64,000 nucleotides of DNA from Pseudomonadota bacterium (lineage in GTDB: Bacteria > Myxococcota_A > Polyangia > Polyangiales > Polyangiaceae), in the NCBI GenBank assembly GCA_023423895.1, contig JAFAER010000010.1, positions 1 to 64,000 on the forward strand. Reading direction: 5' to 3'. Shown in pieces: positions 1 to 8,277 of this stretch (positions within the stretch are counted from its first letter, which is position 1; every line of letters starts with the position of its first letter). The position numbers were made by a program, and so were the translations under genes. Under the pieces are notes generated by a model. That model was not told the origin of the DNA, ran no database searches, and saw only the letters and a list, made by a program, of their open reading frames with translations.

Positions 1-620
1 TAGGAGCCGACCCCGACGTCCGGAAAACGCTCGACGACCTGATCGAGCAGCGCCTTCAGATCGCCCTCGTCCATCTTCGTGAACACCGCGCGTGACACGA
101 AGCCGACGCCGCCTGCCAGCCGCTCCACCACGACAGCCAGCTTCATCCGGAAGATCTCGGGGACGCCCGGTAGCAGCCACGTGTTCTCGATGCGGATCGT
201 CGGCCAGCGCACGCTGTCGTGCGCCTCGAGCGTCGCGCCTTCCGGCACGAGGGCCATCTGGAGGTGGCCCTCGGTGCAGCGCTCCTTGTAGTGGTCGCGG
301 AGCATCGACGCGAGCGTCGGCTCTTCGATCACCTTCACGCCGAACGCGCGCGCGACGGCGTGCACGGTGACGTCATCGTGCGTGGGGCCGACGCCTCCCG
401 ACGTGAAGACCCAGTCGTGCGTCTCCGAGAGCTGCCTGACCTCACGTGCGATGACGTCGATGTCGTCGAGCACCATGACGACACGCCGTAGCTCGATGCC
501 GAGCTGACGGAGCGCCCGCGCGAGCGCGTGCACGTTGGCTTCCTCTACCTTGCCGCTGAGCAGCTCGTTGCCGATCACGAGCGCGGCGGCGGTCTTCGGA
601 GGAGGCAACGACCCGGACAC
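1..620 (-). CDS. CinA N-terminal/MoaB-type molybdopterin-binding-fold protein (3' end outside window)
   Basis: Reading leftward from a GTG at 618-620, the frame is open to the window edge, giving about 206 residues. The protein starts MSGSLPPPKTAAALVIGNEL and keeps the MoCF/MoaB-fold signatures IGNELLSG near residue 15 and FTSGGVGPTHDD near residue 75. It is a paralogue of the gene at 796-1545, roughly 85% identical at the DNA level by eye, in divergent orientation. In CinA the same fold is followed by a nicotinamide-nucleotide amidase domain; the complete sister copy lacks it, so this one probably does too. The family acts on molybdopterin or in ADP-ribose/NMN salvage; which applies here cannot be told. 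The hexamer TAGACT lies 6 nt before the start and there is no clear ribosome-binding site. Confidence 0.85.
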   Translation of the reverse strand, partial: MSGSLPPPKTAAALVIGNELLSGKVEEANVHALARALRQLGIELRRVVMVLDDIDVIAREVRQLSETHDWVFTSGGVGPTHDDVTVHAVARAFGVKVIEEPTLASMLRDHYKERCTEGHLQMALVPEGATLEAHDSVRWPTIRIENTWLLPGVPEIFRMKLAVVVERLAGGVGFVSRAVFTKMDEGDLKALLDQVVERFPDVGVGS

Positions 621-626
621 GGCGAT

Positions 627-632
627 AGTCTA
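627..632 (-). promoter_or_regulatory. Putative -10 box of a leaderless gene (start 620)
   Basis: TAGACT on the minus strand, 6 nt before the GTG at 620. One of the series of start-proximal TAnnnT-like hexamers in this window. Confidence 0.45.
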
Positions 633-782
633 CACGCTCGCTGCGCTCGCGGCTCCAGGCTCCAGGCTCCAGGGAGAAGAGAAGAGAAGAAAAGAGGAGA
701 GCGACCCCGCGCTCCGTCGCCTGGGCTAGCGAGCTCTTCTCTTCGGGCCTTCCGCCGGCGAGCGAAGCGAGCCCCCCGCGTG

Positions 783-788
783 TACACT
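783..788 (+). promoter_or_regulatory. Putative -10 box of a leaderless gene (start 796)
   Basis: TACACT, 7 nt before the GTG at 796. The start region is otherwise without a Shine-Dalgarno sequence. Confidence 0.45.
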
Positions 789-795
789 CGACGCC

Positions 796-1545
796 GTGTC
801 CGGCTCATTGCCCCCTCCGAAGACTGCTGCCGCGCTCGTGATCGGAAATGAGCTGTTGAGCGGCAAGGTGGAGGAAGCGAACGTTCACGTCCTCGCGCGC
901 ACGCTCCGCGAGCTCGGCATCGAGCTGCAGCGCGTCGTGATGGTGCTCGACGACATCGACGTGATCGCTCGCGAGGTGAAGCAGCTCTCGGGGATGCACG
1001 ACTGGGTCTTCACCTCTGGAGGAGTCGGCCCGACACACGACGATGTGACGGTGCACGCGGTCGCGCGGGCGTACGGCGTACCCGTCGTCGAGGATCCGAC
1101 GCTCGCGGCGATGCTCCGGGAGCACTACCGAGAGCGATGCACGGACGGCCACCTGCAGATGGCGCTCGTTCCTGAAGGGGCGAGCCTGGAGACGCACGAC
1201 AGCGTGCGCTGGCCGACGATCCGCATAGGAAACACCTGGCTCCTTCCGGGCGTGCCAGAGATCTTCCGGATGAAGCTCGCCGCGGTCCGAGGACACCTCG
1301 CGGGCGGCGTCGGCTTCGTCTCACGCTCCGTGTTCACGAAGATGGACGAGGGCGACCTCAAGGCGCTGCTCGATCGAATCGTCGAGCGTTTTCCGGACGT
1401 CGGGGTCGGCTCTTACCCGAAGTGGCAGGACCCGACCTACAAGACCAAGCTCACCTTCGACGGACGTGATCCACGGCGCGTCGATGCTGCACGCGATGCG
1501 TTCATCGCGCTCCTTCCCGAAGGAGAGCCCCAGCGCGTCGAGTGA
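796..1545 (+). CDS. CinA N-terminal/MoaB-type molybdopterin-binding-fold protein
   Basis: A 249-residue protein consisting essentially of the MoCF/MoaB fold: VIGNELLSG near residue 15, TSGGVGPTHDD near 75, and a LLPGVPEIFRMK segment near 155 typical of CinA N-terminal domains. Full CinA proteins are about 400 residues with a C-terminal nicotinamide-nucleotide amidase; that domain is absent. The short form resembles stand-alone 'competence/damage-inducible protein A' homologues, and no competence role should be read from the name. The GTG start is chosen because the divergent paralogue begins with the same residues. The gene ends 40 bp from the convergent hydrolase gene. The fold assignment is firm; the substrate is unknown. 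Confidence 0.9.
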   Translation: MSGSLPPPKTAAALVIGNELLSGKVEEANVHVLARTLRELGIELQRVVMVLDDIDVIAREVKQLSGMHDWVFTSGGVGPTHDDVTVHAVARAYGVPVVEDPTLAAMLREHYRERCTDGHLQMALVPEGASLETHDSVRWPTIRIGNTWLLPGVPEIFRMKLAAVRGHLAGGVGFVSRSVFTKMDEGDLKALLDRIVERFPDVGVGSYPKWQDPTYKTKLTFDGRDPRRVDAARDAFIALLPEGEPQRVE

Positions 1546-1585
1546 CGCGCCCGGGAGCGGCGACGAGGCCCCTATCTCGTGTCGA

Positions 1586-2287
1586 TCACTCGCCGAAAAA
1601 TGGCCTGAAGAACTCGTCGGCCTCGGCGAGGACCCGCGGAACCGACGCGACGAGCTCGTGTCCGTCGTCGACCTCGACGAGGCGGACATGACGCCGTCCC
1701 GCCGACCAATCGCGCGAGAGCTGGACGTCGACGACGTCGTCACGCGTGCCGTGGACGATGCGCACCGGGACGCGGACGTCGGGCGAGGCCCCGCGCTCGG
1801 CGTCGATGCGTGCGAGCTCCTCGACGAAGCCCCAGTGCACGCGCGCCTTCTGCTTCGTCGCATGGTCGTCGACCTCGAGAAAGCCGCGCTCTCGCCAGGC
1901 GCGCCAGGCCTCGCTTCCGAGCCGCGCCTCCCACCGCGACGCGAGCTGCAACGCGGGCGCCATCGCAAAGACCGCCGCGACGCGCGGGTCGGCCTCCGCG
2001 ACGCGGCACGCCGTGAGACCGCCGAGGCTCGAGCCGATGAGCGCGACGCGCGCGTGCCTCCCTCCCGCTGCATCGATCGCGCGCTGCACGCGCTCTTCGA
2101 TGGCCGAGAAGAGGAGGCGCTCGAACGAAGGCGCTCGCAGGTCCAGCACCTCGAGCCGCACGCCGTGCGTCGCGGCCCAGCTCGCGAAGGCCCGCGCCTT
2201 CGCGGAACCCGGGCTCGACGCGAAGCCATGAAGATAGAGGAAGACGGGCCCGGTCTCCGGGCTCGTGATCGCGTGGCTCGTCGTCAT
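1586..2287 (-). CDS. Alpha/beta hydrolase (YqiA/YcfP-like esterase)
   Basis: A 233-residue single-domain alpha/beta hydrolase. LYLHGFASSP at about 17-26 is the oxyanion-hole HG motif. GSSLGG at about 85-90 is the nucleophile elbow with the catalytic Ser, HGTRDDVVD near 190 supplies the acid, and DDGHE near 208 the His. Size and motif spacing resemble the UPF0227/YqiA esterase group; the natural ester is unknown. Its ATG overlaps the stop of the upstream PDZ lipoprotein gene by 4 nt (ATGA at 2284-2287), so the two are probably translated as a coupled pair. Confidence 0.88.
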   Translation of the reverse strand: MTTSHAITSPETGPVFLYLHGFASSPGSAKARAFASWAATHGVRLEVLDLRAPSFERLLFSAIEERVQRAIDAAGGRHARVALIGSSLGGLTACRVAEADPRVAAVFAMAPALQLASRWEARLGSEAWRAWRERGFLEVDDHATKQKARVHWGFVEELARIDAERGASPDVRVPVRIVHGTRDDVVDVQLSRDWSAGRRHVRLVEVDDGHELVASVPRVLAEADEFFRPFFGE

Positions 2288-2655
2288 TTTGCTTTCCGTT
2301 CCGCGAGCAGCGGCGTCCGAACGACCTTGATCTCGCGCTTGTCCGTTCCGCGAAGGATCGTCAGCGTCATCGAGGAGCCGACGTCGCCCCGGACCGCGCG
2401 CCGGACCTCGTCGGGGCTCATCGCCCGGACGTCCTTACCGTCGATGAGGAGGATCTCGTCCCCCTCCTGGAGCCCGGCACGGTCGCCGCCTTCGCCCGGC
2501 GGGAGGGACCGGACGAACAGCCGGTGGTCCGTCCGCTGCCCGAGCGCGGCCCCGATGGTCCCGGGGGCGGAGCTTCCGCAAGCGGAAAAAAACCCGAAAA
2601 CCGGGATGAAGACTGAAAAGAGCAGCGTCCTTCCAGAGACCGTGAAAAAATTCAT
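2284..2655 (-). CDS. Small PDZ-domain lipoprotein
   Basis: A 123-residue protein with an N-terminal hydrophobic signal ending in a lipobox-like FFSAC (Cys near residue 26), then a single PDZ domain of about 80 residues with the pattern AGLQEGDEILLIDGKDV. There is no protease domain, so it is a stand-alone envelope PDZ adaptor rather than a DegP/HtrA enzyme. It is the first gene of a two-gene unit with the hydrolase at 1586-2287. Residues RTDHRLFVRSLPPGEGGDRA form the carboxylate-binding-loop region. The partner is unknown. Confidence 0.82.
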   Translation of the reverse strand: MNFFTVSGRTLLFSVFIPVFGFFSACGSSAPGTIGAALGQRTDHRLFVRSLPPGEGGDRAGLQEGDEILLIDGKDVRAMSPDEVRRAVRGDVGSSMTLTILRGTDKREIKVVRTPLLAERKAK

Positions 2656-2775
2656 TCGCTTACAGCGTGAGTGGGCGTTGCTTTCGGTCGCGACAGCTCG
2701 CTAATCTTTCTTCGTCGACTTCGTCCCCGGAGGGATGGTCCGGCGAAGACTCCCGGACCGGTCGCACGTGCTCCC

Positions 2776-4371
2776 ATGTGGAAGCTGGTCATCGAGGACG
2801 ACGAAGGAAAGCGGACAGTTGTCCCCCTATCGCGCGATGACTACACCATCGGGCGCCAAGAGGGGAACACCATCCGGCTCACGGAGCGCAACGTGTCGCG
2901 CACGCACGGGCGCGTTCGTCGCAACCGTGCCGCGAACGGCTCGGGGTCGGTGTTCGTCCTCGAGGATCTCCGGAGCTACAACGGCCTCTTCGTCAACGGT
3001 CTCCGTGTCGCGCACACGCAGGACCTGCAGCATGGCGATCTCATCCAGATCGGCGACTACCGCATCGTCCTCCAGGACGACGCGGCAGCGTCGGTCGAGA
3101 ACGCCACCATACCGATCACGACGACCGACCCGAGTGACGCGAAGGCAACGATTCCGATCGCGCCCGCGTACCGCGGACAGACGCTCACCGAGCGCCCGAA
3201 CCGCCTGGTCATGCTCGTTGGACCGACGCCGGGCGTCGAATATCCCCTCGACCGCGAGAGGATGACGGTCGGGCGCGCCGAAGACGCGTCGATCTCCGTC
3301 AACCACAACTCGGTGTCCCGCCTGCACTGCGAGGTGCACGCGCTCGGCGACGGTCGGTTCGAGATCGTCGACAAGGGCTCGTCGAACGGCGTGCGCGTCA
3401 ACGCCGTCGAGCTCCGCAGGAGCATCATCGAGGCCGGCGACGTCATCGAGCTCGGCGACGTCCGCTTCAAGTTCGTGGGCGCCGGGCAGGTCTTCGTCCC
3501 CGGCCCGAACGAGAGCCAGCAGCTCACCGCCATCAGCGATCGCGAGGCGGAGCTCGCTCCTCCGAAGAAGGGGCTCGGCGGCTACGTCGTGCCCGTCGTC
3601 GGCGCGGGCGTCGTCGGCGCGATGATCATCCTCGCGTTCGTGTACGTGCTCCGCCAGCGGGCGGCAGCGGACGTCGGCGATGCGGCCATCGTCGTCGCCG
3701 ACACCGAGCAGACGATCCTCTCCGAGGCGAAGAGCAAGTGCAGCGTCGACGAGTGCGAGCAAGCGCACACGATGGTGTCGACGTTCCCCGAAGCGTCACC
3801 GTGGCGCGAGCACGCCGACTTCAAGTACGTCGTCGCGACGTGGGCGGAGTCGCTGCTGCGGAAAGCACGCGGCGACTCGAACGACGCTACACGGCGGGCG
3901 ACGCTCACGCGCATCCTCGCCGATCCGAAGGTGGACCCGGCGCTGAAGAAGCAGGCGAGCGACCTGCTCACGATGCCGGAGACGGCGCCGACGCCTACCG
4001 ATCTGCCGACCGTCGCGGTCACCAAGGACGCGGGCACCATCGCGGCGATCGCGCCTGCGACGCCGACGCCCACGCGAACCACGCCGACGGCGCACAGCAC
4101 CAGCACCAGCACCAGCACCACGATCGTCACGAACGCGACGACGAGCGCGCCGACGTCCGTGCCGACGCCCGCACCGAAGCCGAGCGTGAATGCCTACGAG
4201 AAGGCACGCGAGGCCGCGCTTCGTGGCGAGCCCGCCGTCGTTCGCCAGCACCTCGAGCAGAAGGTCCGCAGCGGCCATGGTACCGCCGAAGAAGCGAACC
4301 TCGTTCGCCAGGCCTGCAAGGCGATGGGCGACAAGGCGTGCAGCGACGACATCAAGGCGAAGTACCCGTAG
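2776..4371 (+). CDS. Twin-FHA-domain membrane protein
   Basis: A 531-residue protein. Two forkhead-associated phosphothreonine-binding domains lie at about residues 1-105 (TIGRQ, NVSRTHGRV, SYNGLFVNG) and 146-236 (TVGRAED, NSVSRLHCEV, SSNGVRVN). One transmembrane helix at about 267-292 is followed by a Cys-containing segment, a Thr/Ala/Pro-rich linker with an alternating Ser-Thr run, and a small helical C-terminal domain. The FHA pair is therefore probably cytoplasmic and the tail periplasmic. ATG 2776 is preferred because the FHA fold starts at once with WKLVIEDDEG; the frame is open 105 nt further upstream without homologous content. Such proteins read Ser/Thr kinase output, common in myxobacteria, but no kinase is adjacent. 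TAATCT at 2702-2707 could be its promoter, giving a leadered mRNA. Confidence 0.9.
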   Translation: MWKLVIEDDEGKRTVVPLSRDDYTIGRQEGNTIRLTERNVSRTHGRVRRNRAANGSGSVFVLEDLRSYNGLFVNGLRVAHTQDLQHGDLIQIGDYRIVLQDDAAASVENATIPITTTDPSDAKATIPIAPAYRGQTLTERPNRLVMLVGPTPGVEYPLDRERMTVGRAEDASISVNHNSVSRLHCEVHALGDGRFEIVDKGSSNGVRVNAVELRRSIIEAGDVIELGDVRFKFVGAGQVFVPGPNESQQLTAISDREAELAPPKKGLGGYVVPVVGAGVVGAMIILAFVYVLRQRAAADVGDAAIVVADTEQTILSEAKSKCSVDECEQAHTMVSTFPEASPWREHADFKYVVATWAESLLRKARGDSNDATRRATLTRILADPKVDPALKKQASDLLTMPETAPTPTDLPTVAVTKDAGTIAAIAPATPTPTRTTPTAHSTSTSTSTTIVTNATTSAPTSVPTPAPKPSVNAYEKAREAALRGEPAVVRQHLEQKVRSGHGTAEEANLVRQACKAMGDKACSDDIKAKYP

Positions 4372-4461
4372 GCCGTCCGCGCTCCTTGCGCGCACGCTGA
4401 CGGACCACGACTGAAAACGAGGACGGCGAGCGCGCTCGTCGCGGCCTGCCCTGCCTTCGCT

Positions 4462-4980
4462 TCAGAACGTCGCGCCCGCGAACACGTCGGCGACCAGGCG
4501 CTCGAGCAGCTCGGCCTCTGCACGCGCGAAGGCGTCGAGGTGCGGAGAGTCCAGATCGAGCACCGCCCGGAGCTCGCCGTCGGCGACGACGGGCAAGACC
4601 AGCTCGGAGCGCGTTCGGTCGTCACACGCGATGTGGTCGGGCACCTGCGAGACGTCGGGGACGAGCTGAACCTCACGCGTCCGCGCGCACGCACCGCAGA
4701 CGCCGCGCGCGAAGTCGATGCGCAAGCAGCCCATGGTTCCCTGGTACGGACCGACCGCGAGCGTCCTGTCCGCGACGCGCCGGTAGAACCCGCACCAGTT
4801 CGTCTGCGTCAGCGTCTCCCAGAGCAGGCACGCGAGCGTCGCTTCGATGGCGACGGCGTCTCGCTCACCCTCGAGCGCCGCACGAATCTGCGGGATCGCC
4901 TGCTCGAGGCGGGCCACCCGCTCGGCGACCGTGAGGAGCGTGCCGCGCGCGACCGGTGGCAGGAGGATCCCTTCGGACAT
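4462..4980 (-). CDS. msrC: GAF-domain free methionine-(R)-sulfoxide reductase
   Basis: A 172-residue GAF protein that reduces free methionine-R-sulfoxide using thioredoxin. The diagnostic family pattern is complete: GPYQGTMGCLRI (Cys85), RGVCGAC (Cys95) and DHIACDDRTRSE (Cys119), matching the three active-site cysteines of the YebR/fRMsr family, followed by ELVLPVVADG and DLDSPHLDAF. Length equals the family norm. It is a monocistronic gene convergent with the FHA gene. TATCGT sits 7 nt before the ATG at 4980 and no Shine-Dalgarno is seen, suggesting a leaderless message. Confidence 0.9.
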   Translation of the reverse strand: MSEGILLPPVARGTLLTVAERVARLEQAIPQIRAALEGERDAVAIEATLACLLWETLTQTNWCGFYRRVADRTLAVGPYQGTMGCLRIDFARGVCGACARTREVQLVPDVSQVPDHIACDDRTRSELVLPVVADGELRAVLDLDSPHLDAFARAEAELLERLVADVFAGATF

Positions 4981-4987
4981 GGCCGCG

Positions 4988-4993
4988 ACGATA
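4988..4993 (-). promoter_or_regulatory. Putative -10 box of a leaderless gene (start 4980)
   Basis: TATCGT on the minus strand, 7 nt before the ATG of the methionine sulfoxide reductase gene. Confidence 0.4.
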
Positions 4994-5366
4994 GTGCAGT
5001 CCGCGCGGAGATCGAGTGTTCGATGTCCGCGCGAGCGCGCCTGTCGGAACCGAGAACAGTGGCGGCCCTTCGACAGGTCGCGCCGTCCGTCCCTTCACGA
5101 AATCACGCGGAATCTGCTCGAAAGCGGGTTGGCCCGCCGGCTGCAATGTGTGCCGGCGGAGACCCAAGCATGAACCCCGCCGGCAACATCGATGCGATCG
5201 ACCTCCTTCCGCTCCCTGTCGTGGCGGGCGCAGACGGAAAGGACCGCCCGTTCGAGGCGGGTGCTTCCTCTGCCGCGCGCGACTCGTCCGCGGGCCGGTG
5301 GTGGTTCGGGTTCGATGGCTGGCGAACAGCCGAGGTCGAGGTCGAGTTCGTGCTCGCCTGAGCCCA

Positions 5367-5457
5367 ATGGTGCGTCGCAACAATTTCTAGACGCAGAAAC
5401 AGCGGATATCACACGGTAAATTGAAGCGCGGCTGCGCCGGATGTTGCGGCGCAACAT
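5367..5457 (+). promoter_or_regulatory. Pair of related operator-like dyads upstream of the KAS III-like gene
   Basis: ATGTTGCGGCGCAACAT at 5441-5457 is a perfect 17-nt inverted repeat with 7-bp arms. A second, imperfect version, ATGGTGCGTCGCAACAAT, occupies about 5367-5384. Centres are about 74 bp apart, close to seven helical turns. They lie upstream of the gene at 5479, whose own -10-like TAGACA is at 5467-5472. This looks like a two-site operator for a dimeric regulator; the regulator is not identified. Confidence 0.5.
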
Positions 5458-5466
5458 GACAAGCGT

Positions 5467-5472
5467 TAGACA
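5467..5472 (+). promoter_or_regulatory. Putative -10 box of a leaderless gene (start 5479)
   Basis: TAGACA, 6 nt before the GTG start and 10 nt after the perfect dyad, so a protein bound to the dyad would compete with polymerase. Confidence 0.45.
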
Positions 5473-5478
5473 ACGGTC

Positions 5479-6486
5479 GTGTTCACCGCGATCCGCAGCA
5501 CCGGCATCTACGTCCCCGAGCTCGAAGTTCCGAACAGCGTCCTCCGCGACCGATTCGCAAAGAGCGATCCGGAGTTCGTCGACAAGACGGAGGCCACCTC
5601 CGGGATCAAAACGCGCTGGTACGCGCCGGAGAGCTGGGCGACCTCCGACCTCGCAGTGCGCGCTGCTCGTCAGGCCATCGGACGCGCGCGCTTGTCGCCC
5701 GACGATCTCGACCTCATCCTCGTCGGCACCGACTCGCCGGACTACATCACGCCTTCGACGTCCGTCGTCGTCCAGCACAAGCTCGGAGCGAGCCGCGCGG
5801 GCACGTTCGATGTCGGGTGCGCATGTGCTTCCTTCCCGACCGCGCTCGCAGCTGCGAACGGGATCATGGTCGCGAACCCGTGGATGAAGAACGTGCTCGT
5901 GGTCGGCGCGTACATGATGCACAAGCTCGCCGACCCGAACGACCCGATGTCGTTCTTCTACGGCGACGGTGCTGGCGCTGCCGTGCTGCAGCCGTCGAGC
6001 ACACCGGGCTTGCTCGCCTCCGCGTTCCGCTCTGATGGTGCGTATGCCAAGCACTGGGGCATCTACAGCGGTGGCACGGTCGAGCCCGCCAACGTCGACG
6101 CCATCCAGGCCGGGCGCACGCAGGTCCGGATGGTCGAGAAGTATCCGCCCTCGATCAACGACGAAGGCTGGCCCGCGCTGGTCAGAGCGCTCGCGGAGAA
6201 CAACCGCTTCTCTCTGGGCGAGATCGATCTCGTGATCTTCACCCAGGTGCGCAAGCGCACGATCGAGAAGGTCATGGGCTTTCTCCAGCTCCCGATGGAC
6301 AAGACGCACACCATCATGGAGAAGTGGGGCTACACGGGGTCGGCCTGCATCCCGATGGCACTCCACGACGGGATCGAGCGTGGACGTGCGAAGCCGGGCG
6401 ACCTCGTGCTGCTCGTCGGCTCGGGCGTCGGCCAGAACCAAGCGGGCATCGCGCTCCGCATCACGGACTCGCTCGTCCGCGCGTGA
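5479..6486 (+). CDS. KAS III-like (FabH superfamily) protein lacking the catalytic His and Asn
   Basis: A 335-residue thiolase-fold protein of normal FabH length. FDVGCACASF at 110-119 aligns with the nucleophile motif, placing the active Cys at 116. In FabH the decarboxylating His lies in a PHQAN-type motif; here the aligned segment is IFTQVRKR, with Thr255. The Asn of the HGNTSAAS motif aligns with Tyr285 in KWGYTGSA. The Cys is thus kept but both decarboxylation residues are lost. Known relatives that lose these residues act as acyltransferases rather than chain-initiating synthases; that is the inference here. GTG 5479 is the first start. It is monocistronic, with twin operator-like dyads upstream. 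An alternative is HMG-CoA-synthase-like chemistry. Confidence 0.85.
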   Translation: MFTAIRSTGIYVPELEVPNSVLRDRFAKSDPEFVDKTEATSGIKTRWYAPESWATSDLAVRAARQAIGRARLSPDDLDLILVGTDSPDYITPSTSVVVQHKLGASRAGTFDVGCACASFPTALAAANGIMVANPWMKNVLVVGAYMMHKLADPNDPMSFFYGDGAGAAVLQPSSTPGLLASAFRSDGAYAKHWGIYSGGTVEPANVDAIQAGRTQVRMVEKYPPSINDEGWPALVRALAENNRFSLGEIDLVIFTQVRKRTIEKVMGFLQLPMDKTHTIMEKWGYTGSACIPMALHDGIERGRAKPGDLVLLVGSGVGQNQAGIALRITDSLVRA

Positions 6487-6507
6487 GGCCAAGATGGCCG
6501 AGCCTCT

Positions 6508-8067
6508 TCACGGGCCGACGCGGTAGAGCGTGCGATAGCGAAGACGGCGCAAGAACGGAGGCGCGGAGGCGTTGTAGGCGTCGACGATGACCATGATGCG
6601 TTCCGTGAGCGCGCGATTGCGATGGCCGGGTAGCTCGGAGAAGACGACGGTCGCGCGGGTGTCGAGGCTCGTTCCCGTCCGCAAGATCGGCTGCTCGGTG
6701 ATGAGCCAGGGACGCGCGGTGCCGGCGTCGATGCGCCGGACCACCTCCTCCGGCTCGGCGAGGTCGACGTCGTAGACGAGCGGGTGGAACGCCGGAAAGT
6801 GGATGTCGACCTCCGGAAGCGCCGTCGCGTGCAGCTCCTCGCCGAAGTTCTCCTGGAGGAAGTGTGTGAATCGGACGGTCAGGTGCCAGCCGAGCGGCAC
6901 GAACATGAGCAGCGCGAGTCCCGCCGTGCTCCAGGACGCGAGCAGCTTGCCGGGCCAGGCGCGCCGCTTCGACCATGCCCACGCGGCGAGCCGCTCGCCG
7001 ACGCGGGCCGGCCCGAACGAGGGCCCCAGCGCCATCGTGACGAACGCCGTCGCGAGCACGGCGATCGGGAACAGGAACCGCTCCTCCTTGTGCGCGATCA
7101 GGTTGTGCACGACGAAGAACGGCAGCGTCGCCCAGGTGATGGGATGGCGCGGGCACCGGATCCACGCGAGGAGCGCGAGCAGAAGGAGCGCGAGCACGAG
7201 CGGCATGAACACGTTCGCGGGCAACATCCAGAAGTAGGCGAACGGCGGATCACGCCCGAACGACTGCGCGGCGCCCTCGAGCAGGTTCTTCTGGAAATAC
7301 GTCCACGGGGGGAAGGCCCACGTTCCGTATCCCCATCGATCGACGAGCGCGGAGGCGCCGAGCACGAGCGCGCCGCTGGCGCAGATCCATCCGCACGCCG
7401 CGAACGATGCCCGCGCGATCACGCGAAGCCAGACCAGTACGCCGAGCGCGATGAACGCGGTCTGAAAACGCATCTCGAACGCGATGCCGAAGAGCGCGCC
7501 CAACGCGAGGAGCCGAGCCGGTCGCGCGAGCATCGGTACGGACCACATCCGCCCGGCATCCACCGGACCTGCGCCCGCGAGGACCACGCCGACGGCTGCC
7601 GTCAGGGCCGCCATCGCGCCGCTCTCGGACGACGTCCGGACGAACAGATAGGGCAGAAACCCGGTCAAACAGACGACGCGCACGTGAAGACGCTTCTCCG
7701 CGACGGTCGGTATCGAGGACAGCGTCGAGCGGAGGAATACCGCGAGCGCGCCGACGTTCGCGATGCCGGTGAGGAGCCGGAACACGAACGCGAGCACGAA
7801 GATGTCCTTCACTCCTGCAGCAACAAGCGGACGGGCGACGAGCCAGTAGAGGAACGGCTGGAGCCACGGCCGCATCCGCTGGCCGTACTCCCACGGCAAC
7901 AGGTCGACGCCACCCAGCTTCGAGCGCGTGAACTCGATGACCTGGAAGTACTCGTCGTTGTGGAAACAGCCGTAGCTGAACCAGGCCGTGACGCACGTCA
8001 CCGCAAACGTGAACGCAAGGTGCGCGCGGACGAAGCCGCTCGACAGGTACGAAGAGCCGCTGCTCAT
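6508..8067 (-). CDS. GT22 (ALG9/PIG-B-type) polyprenyl-phosphate-mannose mannosyltransferase
   Basis: A 519-residue polytopic membrane glycosyltransferase. The first loop contains HNDEYFQVIEF (about residues 35-46) and LPWEYGQRMRPWLQP (about 57-71), the signature of the GT22/ALG9-like family, in which the acidic pair is catalytic. About ten hydrophobic segments follow, and HNLIAHKEERFLFP near residue 325 is the second family motif. The C-terminal 150 residues form a soluble domain. It probably transfers mannose from a lipid-phosphate donor to an envelope glycan or glycolipid; the acceptor is unknown. It is convergent with the KAS III-like gene (21 bp gap). The downstream phosphomannose isomerase at 12738 could supply substrate, though they are not in one operon. 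Confidence 0.88.
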   Translation of the reverse strand: MSSGSSYLSSGFVRAHLAFTFAVTCVTAWFSYGCFHNDEYFQVIEFTRSKLGGVDLLPWEYGQRMRPWLQPFLYWLVARPLVAAGVKDIFVLAFVFRLLTGIANVGALAVFLRSTLSSIPTVAEKRLHVRVVCLTGFLPYLFVRTSSESGAMAALTAAVGVVLAGAGPVDAGRMWSVPMLARPARLLALGALFGIAFEMRFQTAFIALGVLVWLRVIARASFAACGWICASGALVLGASALVDRWGYGTWAFPPWTYFQKNLLEGAAQSFGRDPPFAYFWMLPANVFMPLVLALLLLALLAWIRCPRHPITWATLPFFVVHNLIAHKEERFLFPIAVLATAFVTMALGPSFGPARVGERLAAWAWSKRRAWPGKLLASWSTAGLALLMFVPLGWHLTVRFTHFLQENFGEELHATALPEVDIHFPAFHPLVYDVDLAEPEEVVRRIDAGTARPWLITEQPILRTGTSLDTRATVVFSELPGHRNRALTERIMVIVDAYNASAPPFLRRLRYRTLYRVGP

Positions 8068-8277
8068 GCCTTCTCACGCCTTCGCGAAGGGAATTTCGAT
8101 GCGGAGCACCACGTGCAGGAACGATCGGAGTAGCAGCAGGGCCGGAAAGGGACCTCGAAAGCTCTTCCTATCAAGGCCGTCGGGTCGCCGCTACTCGTGG
8201 ACCTCCGGCCACGAGCCGACCTCGGCCGCGCGGCAGCGCCGTTGACGGATCGCTCCGCCCGGTCTCAGATCGACGCG

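Larger units (their letters stand above)
1..1416. repeat. Diverged inverted duplication of a CinA-like gene
   Basis: The reverse complement of 1-620 aligns without visible gaps to 796-1415, so the two arms are a head-to-head gene duplication of at least 620 bp separated by a 175-bp spacer. Differences are mostly synonymous. The spacer is itself partly symmetrical: GAAGAGAAGAG at 676-686 pairs with its exact complement at 734-744, TACACG/CGTGTA pairs sit at each end, and a GCTCCAGG unit is repeated near 653-674. The left arm may extend beyond the window. Confidence 0.9.
4981..5478. other. Intergenic region between divergent msrC and KAS III-like gene
   Basis: This 498-bp stretch lies between two divergent genes. 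Open frames crossing it lack recognisable motifs and sit in shadow frames, so no gene is called. Its right third carries two related dyads (5367-5384 and 5441-5457) described separately. The base composition becomes locally A/T-richer from about 5380 to 5430, as expected of a control region. Confidence 0.6.

Noticed and set aside
5095..6492. Minus-strand frame antisense to the KAS III-like gene
   Set aside because: Shadow frame; the plus strand holds the conserved KAS motifs.
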